Part shown: one piece after another, positions 1 through 4,514 of the stretch | How positions within the stretch are numbered: position 1 is the stretch's first letter | Layout of the letters: each line of letters begins with the position of its first letter | DNA from: Sphingomonadaceae bacterium | GTDB taxonomy: Bacteria > Pseudomonadota > Alphaproteobacteria > Sphingomonadales > Sphingomonadaceae | Length of the DNA stretch: 5,734 nucleotides | Direction: 5' to 3' | Assembly: GCA_019239785.1 (NCBI GenBank) | Contig: JAFAZM010000022.1 | Location: forward strand, 1 to 5,734 | Notes under the pieces: generated by a model | What the model saw: only the letters and a program-made list of their open reading frames with translations | The model's database searches: none | What the model was told of the DNA's origin: nothing | Position numbers and translations under genes: made by a program

Positions 1-295
1 CGGGTAGCCCCGAGATCGACGGATTCATCTCGCGCTGGAAGTCGGCGAAGCCCGCCTGGCCGATCATGACCCCGTCGCTGCGCCGCTCCACGGCCCAATA
101 GCCGTAGCCGAACAGCGACCAGCCGGCATGGCAGCAGAGCAATTTGCGCCAGGCCTCCTCGCGGCCGATGCCGCGGCCGCCGAGGTGACGCATCACCTCG
201 TCGTCGCCCATCATCGCCGCCACCGCGTCGGCATCGCCGGCGCGGTACGGACGCAGGGTGAGGCGCGCCGTCTCCAGGACCGGCGCCACCCCCAT
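1..295 (-). CDS. GNAT-family N-acetyltransferase, N-terminal part (runs off left edge)
   Basis: The reading frame opens at an ATG at 295 and stays open to the left edge, giving 98 residues of a protein whose C-terminus lies outside the window. It begins MGVAPVLETARLTLRPYRAGDADA, the usual opening of RimJ/RimL-type (Acetyltransf_3) acetyltransferases, where ET-RL-LRP forms the first strand. Around residues 63-85 it shows the GW-LFGYGYWAVERRSDG-MIGQAGF pattern that forms the central beta strands of this subfamily. The acetyl-CoA-binding Q/R-x-x-G-x-G/A loop would lie beyond the edge, so catalytic competence cannot be judged. The substrate (protein N-terminus, small amine or antibiotic) is not predictable. 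It starts 7 bases after the rpmE stop on the same strand, so it is probably cotranscribed with rpmE. No good Shine-Dalgarno is seen beyond the AAGAAG at the end of rpmE. Confidence 0.85.
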   Translation of the reverse strand, partial: MGVAPVLETARLTLRPYRAGDADAVAAMMGDDEVMRHLGGRGIGREEAWRKLLCCHAGWSLFGYGYWAVERRSDGVMIGQAGFADFQREMNPSISGLP

Positions 296-302
296 GCGCG
301 GC

Positions 303-533
303 TTACTTCTTGCCGAGGGTGAGGCCGCCGAAGCGCTTGTTGAAGCGCGCGACCTGGCCGCCCGTGTCGAGCAGCTTCTGGTTGCCGCCGGTCCAGGCCG
401 GGTGCGACTTCGGGTCGATGTCGAGCTGCAGCGTGTCGCCTTCCTTGCCCCAAGTGGAGCGGGTCTCGAACACGGTGCCGTCGGTCATCTGCACCTTGAT
501 TAGGTGGTAATCGGGGTGGATATCGGTCTTCAT
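303..533 (-). CDS. rpmE: 50S ribosomal protein bL31 (cysteine-free form)
   Basis: This encodes a 76-residue protein starting MKTDIHPDYH, with the family landmarks IHPDYH (5-10), TRSTWGKEGDTL (near 25-36), DIDPKSHPAWTGG (near 38-50) and a basic C-terminus ending in KK. bL31 is a peripheral large-subunit protein that bridges to the small-subunit head. It has no cysteine, so it is the zinc-independent form, as is usual in alphaproteobacteria and unlike the four-cysteine E. coli RpmE. An in-frame ATG at 596 would add 21 residues (MPVSFPVWLV...). I reject it because L31 proteins begin at MK-DIHP, because GGAAG lies 9 bases before the ATG at 533, and because the candidate -10 element covers the ATG at 596. 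The GNAT gene follows 7 bases downstream. Start and identity are secure. Confidence 0.97.
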   Translation of the reverse strand: MKTDIHPDYHLIKVQMTDGTVFETRSTWGKEGDTLQLDIDPKSHPAWTGGNQKLLDTGGQVARFNKRFGGLTLGKK

Positions 534-542
534 GTCATTGAT

Positions 543-547
543 CTTCC
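543..547 (-). promoter_or_regulatory. Shine-Dalgarno of rpmE
   Basis: Read on the minus strand this is GGAAG, with 9 bases to the ATG at 533. It is the element that favours the 76-residue start of rpmE over the longer in-frame start at 596. Confidence 0.65.
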
Positions 548-555
548 GTGATTTC

Positions 556-574
556 GGCTGGTTTCCGACCAGCC
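556..574 (-). other. Perfect 7-bp hairpin in the rpmE 5' leader
   Basis: On the minus strand the sequence reads GGCTGGT-CGGAA-ACCAGCC, a perfect 7-base-pair inverted repeat with a 5-base loop. It lies between the candidate rpmE promoter and the rpmE Shine-Dalgarno (9 bases further on). No T-run follows on either strand, so it is not an intrinsic terminator. If transcription starts near 587, the hairpin makes up much of a leader of about 54 bases. A role in autoregulation of L31 is possible, because r-protein leaders of rpmE are known in other phyla, but this is inference. Confidence 0.5.
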
Positions 575-593
575 AGACGGGAAAGGAGACGGG

Positions 594-622
594 CATCTAG
601 CGGCTGAGGCCGAGATTGACAA
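594..622 (-). promoter_or_regulatory. Candidate rpmE promoter
   Basis: On the minus strand TTGTCA (622-617) and TAGATG (599-594) are separated by 17 bases. The -35 matches TTGACA at 5 of 6 positions. The -10 is weak (3 of 6, but with T1 and A2 present). This would start transcription near 587 and leave a leader of about 54 bases before rpmE. The -35 lies back to back with that of the btuB promoter. The weak -10 keeps confidence low. Confidence 0.35.
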
Positions 623-643
623 GCCATGCTGCGCCGCAATAAG
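616..643 (+). promoter_or_regulatory. Candidate sigma-70-type promoter of the btu operon
   Basis: A perfect TTGACA (616-621) is followed after 16 bases by AATAAG (638-643), 4 of 6 matches to TATAAT. This predicts a start near 650, only a few bases before the 5' strand of the B12 aptamer, which is where a riboswitch-controlled transcript should begin. The region around it is among the few AT-richer stretches of the window. No operator is recognised. Confidence 0.5.
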
Positions 644-654
644 CCCCGAGCAGC

Positions 655-792
655 GAAGGTGCCGCCCGTCATACGGCGGTGAAAATGGGAAGCCGGTGAA
701 AATCCGGCGCTGTGCCCGCAACTGTAAGCGGAGAGCGCCTCCCCACCAAGAGGGGATCAGCGCAGCGACCCGCGAGTCAGGAGACCTGCCTC
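655..792 (+). promoter_or_regulatory. Cobalamin (B12) riboswitch aptamer
   Basis: This is a metabolite-sensing RNA that binds cobalamin. The conserved core is plainly readable. AAGGTGCC opens the 5' strand (656-663). A P2 hairpin pairs GCCGCC with GGCGGT (661-680). GAAAATGGGAA follows at 681-691. A GCCGG/CCGGC hairpin lies at 692-708. GCTG then leads to the signature CCCGCAACTGTAA (715-727). A peripheral TCCCC/GGGGA hairpin lies at about 740-755. The B12 box GAGTCAGGAGACCTGCC is at 774-790. All conserved blocks are intact and in order, so the aptamer should be functional. It lies 110 bases ahead of btuB, whose product imports the ligand, giving feedback control of uptake. Outer limits are approximate. 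Confidence 0.97.
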
Positions 793-802
793 CGCCGTCG
801 TC

Positions 803-854
803 CGCACCCGGCCGGGATCAGCCTGCGGTGCGTGGCGCTGGGCGTCCCAAGCGC
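803..854 (+). other. Two consecutive hairpins between aptamer and btuB ribosome-binding site
   Basis: The first hairpin pairs CGCACC (803-808) with GGTGCG (827-832), extended inside by GGC (810-812) with GCC (821-823). The second pairs GCGC-T-GGG (835-842) with CCC-A-GCGC (846-854) around a 3-base loop, with one bulged A at 850. Neither is followed by a T-run, so they do not look like terminators. By position the first could be the P13-type hairpin of class I cobalamin riboswitches and the second a spacer or alternative-fold element. This comes from pairing by eye; no energy was calculated. Confidence 0.4.
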
Positions 855-859
855 GCGGC

Positions 860-898
860 TCCTCCGAGGCGACATGTAACTATGTCGTTTCAGGAGGA
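860..898 (+). promoter_or_regulatory. Shine-Dalgarno-sequestering hairpin (riboswitch expression platform)
   Basis: TCCTCC (860-865) is the exact complement of GGAGGA (893-898), which contains the core of the btuB ribosome-binding site. Between them GACAT (871-875) pairs with ATGTC (882-886), closing an inner stem with a GTAACT loop. The two stems are separated by an internal loop (866-870 against 887-892). Folding this hairpin would bury the Shine-Dalgarno, which is the translational off state expected for B12 riboswitches in Gram-negative bacteria. A possible antisequestor is the AGGAG of the B12 box (779-783), which can pair with CTCCT at 859-863. Confidence 0.65.
892..897 (+). promoter_or_regulatory. 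Shine-Dalgarno of btuB
   Basis: AGGAGG is a consensus ribosome-binding site, 5 bases before the ATG at 903. It decides the start of btuB against the in-frame ATGs at 882 and 696, the latter of which lies inside the aptamer. Confidence 0.85.
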
Positions 899-902
899 TA
901 GA

Positions 903-2768
903 ATGAACATCTTGCTTTTTCTCTCCGCTCTGTCGGGCCAGGCCGCCGACGATCGGGCGATCGTCGTCACCGCCTCGCGCGCCCCGGTCGCGGCCGGGGA
1001 TTCGGCGGCTTCGGTCACCACTTTCGACCAGGACGCGCTCGAGGACCTCTCCCTCCCCGCCCTTCCCGATCTGCTGCGGCTGGCGCCCGGCGTTTCGGTC
1101 GCCACCTCCGGCCCGCGCGGCACCCAGACCCAGGTCCGCATCCGCGGCGCCGAGGCCAATCACAGCCTGGTCTTCGTCGACGGCATCCGCTTCAACGATC
1201 CGGCGGCGGGCAACGAGGCGCGGTTCGAACTGCTGACCTCGGACAGCCTGTCGCGGCTGGAGATCGTCCGCGGCCCGCAATCGGCGCTCTGGGGCAGCGA
1301 GGCGTTGGGCGGCGTGATCGCCGCCGAAACTCCCGATCCACTGCGGGCGGCCGGCTTCGAAGGCCTTGCGGAATATGGCAGCCTGGACAGCGCCCGCCTC
1401 TCCGGCCGCTATGCGGTGCGCGCAGGCGATCTCGGCGTCGTGGCGTCGGCCGGATGGCTGCGCAGCGACGGCATCGACTCCTTCGGCGGCGTCGGCGGCG
1501 ACCGCGACGGCTTCGACAATCTGGCCGCGAGCCTGAAGCTCGAAGCGCAGCCGAGCGACGCCGTCACCCTGGGCATCGTCGGCCACTGGATCCAGGGGAC
1601 CAGCCAATATGACGGCTTCGATCCAATCACCTTCCTGCGCGCCGATACGCTGGACGAGACCAGGAACCGGATCGGCGCAGTCCGCGGCTGGGCCGAGGGG
1701 CATTGGGGCGGCTGGACGCTCCAGGCCGGCGCCGCCTATCTCGACAGCACCAACCGCAACCGGCTCCCCGGAGCGCCGCTGAACAGCACGCTCGGCAATA
1801 GGCTGAGCTTCGACGCGCAGCTTTCCCGACAGCTCGACGGGCACCGGATCACCGCCGCGGTCGAGCATGAGGACGAGAATTTCCACGCCCGCGACACCCA
1901 GTATTTCGGGGGCACCGACCAGGACCGCTCCCGCAGGCTCACCGCCATCGCCGGCGAGTGGCGGGCGGAATGGAGCCCGGCGATCGTCACCGACCTCGCC
2001 TTGCGCCACGACAGCTTCAGCGCCTTCGCCGATGCGACCACCTTCCGGGGCTCGCTGCGGGTCCGGCCGGTCCGGAGCGTCAGCCTGCACGCGGCTTACG
2101 GCCAGGGCATCGCCCAGCCGACCTTCTACGATCTCTACGGCTTCTTCCCGGGCTCGTTCGTCGGCAATCCGGCGCTGAAGCCGGAGCGCTCGCGCGGCTG
2201 GGAGGCGGGGATCGGCTGGCGCGACGCGCGTTTCAGCCTGGAGGCGACCTGGTTCTCGGCCCGGCTGCACGACGAGATCGTCGACACGTTCGATCCGGCG
2301 ACCTTCCTCTCCGGCACCGCCAATGCCGCCGGCACCAGCCGGCGCGACGGCGTCGAGCTCAGCGCGGCCTGGCGGCAGGGGCCGGGCTTCAACCTCTCGC
2401 TGAACTACACCTGGCTCGACGCCGACCAGCAGACCATCGCCGGCGGACCGCGGACCCGCGAGGTGCGCCGCCCGCGCAACAGCTTCAATCTCACTGCCTT
2501 CGGCGCGGCCGGCCGGCTGCGCTGGGGGGCGAGCCTGGCCTATGTCGGCAAAAGGCTGGACCAGGATTTCGACCTTTTCCCGGCCGCGACGGTGACGCTC
2601 GGCGACTATCTGCTCGCCTCGGCCAATCTCGCCTGGCGCATCCTGCCGCAGCTGGAGCTCTATGCCCGGGCCGAAAATGCTCTCGATGCCCATTATCAGG
2701 ACGTGGTCGGCTATCACACGCCCGGCCGGACGCTCTATGCGGGTCTTCGTGTCGCGTTCGGTCATTAG
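903..2768 (+). CDS. btuB: TonB-dependent outer-membrane vitamin B12 receptor BtuB
   Basis: This encodes a 621-residue outer-membrane receptor, close to the length of E. coli BtuB (614). It binds cobalamin at the surface and admits it to the periplasm using TonB energy. Residues 1-14 form a short signal peptide ending SGQA. A TonB box, AIVVTAS, follows at 19-25, as in the TLVVTA box of E. coli. The plug spans about 30-150, with LPDLLRLAPGV (54-64), VRIRGAEANHSLVFVDGIRFND (78-99) and LEIVRGPQSALWGSEALGGVI (119-139). The rest is the beta barrel, ending in the BtuB-like GYHTPGRTLYAGLRVAFGH. The last aromatic is followed by GH rather than being terminal, as is usual for porin-type barrels. The start at 903 has a consensus AGGAGG. 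A B12 riboswitch precedes it and B12-type ABC genes follow, which settles the substrate better than the sequence alone. The 3' end overlaps btuF by 32 bases. Confidence 0.95.
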   Translation: MNILLFLSALSGQAADDRAIVVTASRAPVAAGDSAASVTTFDQDALEDLSLPALPDLLRLAPGVSVATSGPRGTQTQVRIRGAEANHSLVFVDGIRFNDPAAGNEARFELLTSDSLSRLEIVRGPQSALWGSEALGGVIAAETPDPLRAAGFEGLAEYGSLDSARLSGRYAVRAGDLGVVASAGWLRSDGIDSFGGVGGDRDGFDNLAASLKLEAQPSDAVTLGIVGHWIQGTSQYDGFDPITFLRADTLDETRNRIGAVRGWAEGHWGGWTLQAGAAYLDSTNRNRLPGAPLNSTLGNRLSFDAQLSRQLDGHRITAAVEHEDENFHARDTQYFGGTDQDRSRRLTAIAGEWRAEWSPAIVTDLALRHDSFSAFADATTFRGSLRVRPVRSVSLHAAYGQGIAQPTFYDLYGFFPGSFVGNPALKPERSRGWEAGIGWRDARFSLEATWFSARLHDEIVDTFDPATFLSGTANAAGTSRRDGVELSAAWRQGPGFNLSLNYTWLDADQQTIAGGPRTREVRRPRNSFNLTAFGAAGRLRWGASLAYVGKRLDQDFDLFPAATVTLGDYLLASANLAWRILPQLELYARAENALDAHYQDVVGYHTPGRTLYAGLRVAFGH

Positions 2769-3549
2769 GCTGCTTGCGCTCGCTTTGCTGGCGTTCGCCG
2801 TGGCGCGTGCCGAGGCGGCGCCGCGGCGGGTGGCGTCGTTGAATCTGTGCACCGACGAATTGCTGCTGCTGCTCGCCGCGCCGGACCAGATCGTCTCGGT
2901 CACCCATCTCGCCCAGCAGGAGGCGGAGACGCCGCTCTGGCACCGGGCGTCGCTTTACGCGCGCAACGACGGCAGCCTGGTCTCGGTGGTCGGGCTGCGG
3001 CCGGATCTGGTGCTGACCATGGGCGGCGGCGGCGGCCGCGACCGGCTCGGCATCGCCGCGCGGCTCGGCATTCCGGCGCTCGACCTCCCGTTCGCGCAGA
3101 GCCTCGGCGACGTCGTGCAGGGCATCACCCGGGTCGCGGCCGCCCTGGGCCGGCCCGAAGCGGGGACGGCCCTGCTGAACCGGCTGCGGGCGGCGATCGA
3201 AAGCGCGCCGCCCGCGCGCCTGGACGCGATCTGGCTCGGCGGCGGCGGCCGCACCGTCGCCGCCGGCGGGCTGGAGGCGCAATGGATGGCCCTCGCCGGC
3301 CTGCGCCAGCGACCTCTGCAGGGTGACCGGGTCTCGCTCGAGACCCTGCTCGTCCGCCCGCCGGAGATCCTCCTGCGCAGCGACTATCGGCAGGGCGAAT
3401 ATTCGTCGAGCCAGCGCTGGCTCGCCCATCCGCTCGCCCGCGCGCTGCGGGCCGGGCGGGCCGTGCCGACAGATGGCCGGCTCTGGACCTGCATGGGGCC
3501 GCTGCTGATCGACGAGATCTATCGCCTGCGCCGCGAGTTGGGCCGATGA
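2737..3549 (+). CDS. btuF: Periplasmic cobalamin-binding protein of ABC transporter (BtuF-like)
   Basis: This encodes a 270-residue class III (helical-backbone) substrate-binding protein of the COG0614 type; E. coli BtuF has 266. It would carry B12 from BtuB to the BtuCD complex. A signal peptide (basic residues 2-11, hydrophobic 12-23, AEA before cleavage at about 27/28) directs it to the periplasm. There is no lipobox. The N-lobe begins PRRVASLNLCTDELLLLL (29-46), then RPDLVLT (88-94), a run of five glycines (96-100) and LGIPALDLP (110-118). The C-lobe ends with LWTCMGPLLIDEIYRL (249-264), where W250 lines up by eye with a cleft tryptophan of E. coli BtuF. The mature protein has only two cysteines, C38 and C252. 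The ATG at 2737 lies inside btuB with no clear Shine-Dalgarno. GTG at 2749 is an alternative start, and an in-frame ATG at 2662 is too far upstream. It overlaps btuC by 4 bases. Confidence 0.9.
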   Translation: MRVFVSRSVIRLLALALLAFAVARAEAAPRRVASLNLCTDELLLLLAAPDQIVSVTHLAQQEAETPLWHRASLYARNDGSLVSVVGLRPDLVLTMGGGGGRDRLGIAARLGIPALDLPFAQSLGDVVQGITRVAAALGRPEAGTALLNRLRAAIESAPPARLDAIWLGGGGRTVAAGGLEAQWMALAGLRQRPLQGDRVSLETLLVRPPEILLRSDYRQGEYSSSQRWLAHPLARALRAGRAVPTDGRLWTCMGPLLIDEIYRLRRELGR

Positions 3550-4514
3550 GCCTGCGCGCCCACCTCCTGCTCCTCGCGGCGCTGGCCGTAGCTTTCGCGG
3601 CCTCGGTGCTGTTGCCGCTCGACCCGCTCGCCGCCTTGTTCGGCCAGGATCGCGATCTGGCCATCGCCCTGCTCGTCGAGCTGCGCCTGCCGCGCGCGCT
3701 GCTTGCCCTCGCCTACGGCGCCACGCTCGGCGCGGCGGGCGCCGCGGTGCAGGCTTTGTTCGCCAACCCCCTCGCCTCTCCCGATCTCACCGGAACGACC
3801 AGCGGCGCCGCGCTCGGCGCGGTGGTGACCGCCTATTTGTTCGGCTTCTCGGCGCCGCTCGCGCTCTCCATCGGCTCGGTGCTCGGCGCGGTCGGCGCCC
3901 TCGCCCTGTTGCTCGCCCTTGCCGGGCCGAAGGCGGAGACCGCGACGCTGCTGCTCGCCGGCCTCGCGATCAGCGCGCTCGCCGGAGCGCTGACCACCTT
4001 GGCGCTTGCCTTGGCCCCCTCCCCCTTCGCCTTCTACGACGCCTATGACTGGCTGATGGGCTCGCTGATCGACCGCAGCCTCGAGCAGGCGGCGTTCGCG
4101 GCCCTGCCCGCCTTGGCCGCCATCGCCCTGCTGCTTCGGCTCGGCCCGGCGCTCGACCGCCTGTCGCTGGGAGAGGAGGTCGCGCAGTCGCTGGGCCATG
4201 ACGTCGCCCGGCTGCGGCTGCAGGTGGTCTGCCTCACCGCCGTCGGCGTCGGCGCCTGCGTCGCGATCTGCGGCGCGATCGGCTTCATCGGCCTGATCGC
4301 GCCGATCTTCGCGCGGCGGCTGACCCGCGCCCATCCCGGCCGGGCGATCCTGCCCTCGGCGGCGATCGGCGCGCTGCTGCTCACCGCCGCCGACCTCGTC
4401 ACCCGGCTGGCGCCGCTCGGGCGGACCCTGCCGATCGGCGTGGTCACCGCCTTGGTCGGCGCCCCCTTCTTCCTCTGGCTGGTCGCCCATATGCGCTGGA
4501 GGCTGCGCACATGA
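3546..4514 (+). CDS. btuC: Vitamin B12 ABC transporter permease (FecCD family, BtuC-like)
   Basis: This encodes a 322-residue inner-membrane protein (E. coli BtuC has 326), strongly hydrophobic throughout and compatible with the ten-helix FecCD/BtuC fold. Two copies form the translocation channel. Landmarks are RLPRALLALAYGATLGAAGAAVQALFANPLASPDLTG (47-83, the signature of the family), WLMGSL (169-174), and the cytoplasmic coupling stretch LSLGEEVAQSLGHDVARLR (206-224) that docks on the ATPase. GAIGFIGLIAPIFAR (243-257) and LPIGVVTALVGAPFFLWL (295-312) follow. In the usual GFIGL-x-x-PH motif the histidine is isoleucine here (P253-I254). The ATG overlaps the btuF stop as ATGA, and btuD starts in the same way at the other end, so translation is probably coupled. 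The family also moves iron-siderophores; the riboswitch and BtuB point to B12. Confidence 0.93.
   Translation: MSLRAHLLLLAALAVAFAASVLLPLDPLAALFGQDRDLAIALLVELRLPRALLALAYGATLGAAGAAVQALFANPLASPDLTGTTSGAALGAVVTAYLFGFSAPLALSIGSVLGAVGALALLLALAGPKAETATLLLAGLAISALAGALTTLALALAPSPFAFYDAYDWLMGSLIDRSLEQAAFAALPALAAIALLLRLGPALDRLSLGEEVAQSLGHDVARLRLQVVCLTAVGVGACVAICGAIGFIGLIAPIFARRLTRAHPGRAILPSAAIGALLLTAADLVTRLAPLGRTLPIGVVTALVGAPFFLWLVAHMRWRLRT

Noticed and set aside
533..596. The longer rpmE start at 596 (97 residues)
   Set aside because: The extra residues have no L31 counterpart, the codon overlaps the candidate -10 element, and the Shine-Dalgarno is placed for 533.
874..879. A start-stop mini-ORF (ATG TAA) preceded by GAGG at 866-869
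   Set aside because: It could be a regulatory start-stop element, but the ribosome-binding match is weak, the spacing is short and it falls within the loop region of the sequestor hairpin. Chance is the simpler reading.
696..902. Extension of btuB to an upstream in-frame ATG at 696
   Set aside because: That start lies in the riboswitch aptamer and would put 69 Arg/Pro-rich residues before the signal peptide. The consensus AGGAGG points to 903.
860..920. The sequestor hairpin plus a T-rich stretch at 915-919 as a transcription terminator
   Set aside because: The T-run starts 17 bases after the hairpin and is inside btuB codons 5-6. An intrinsic terminator needs it directly after the stem.
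1958..2842. A 294-codon plus-strand frame within btuB
   Set aside because: It is Arg/Ala/Gly/Pro-rich out-of-frame reading of the receptor barrel, and btuB continues intact through it, so there is no frameshift.
777..2903. A 708-codon open frame on the minus strand antisense to btuB
   Set aside because: High GC with a third-position bias removes stops from the antisense frame. The product is rich in Ala, Gly, Arg and Glu, shows no domain, and would begin in the btuF coding region. btuB on the other strand is unmistakable.
2491..3429. A 312-codon minus-strand frame across the btuB/btuF junction
   Set aside because: It shows composition-driven openness only. It crosses two well-supported genes and has no recognisable domain.
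3519..4490. A 323-codon minus-strand frame opposite btuC, rich in Glu, Gln, Arg and Gly
   Set aside because: It is the mirror of a Leu/Ala-rich membrane protein. It has low complexity, no motif and no ribosome-binding site, so it is a shadow frame.
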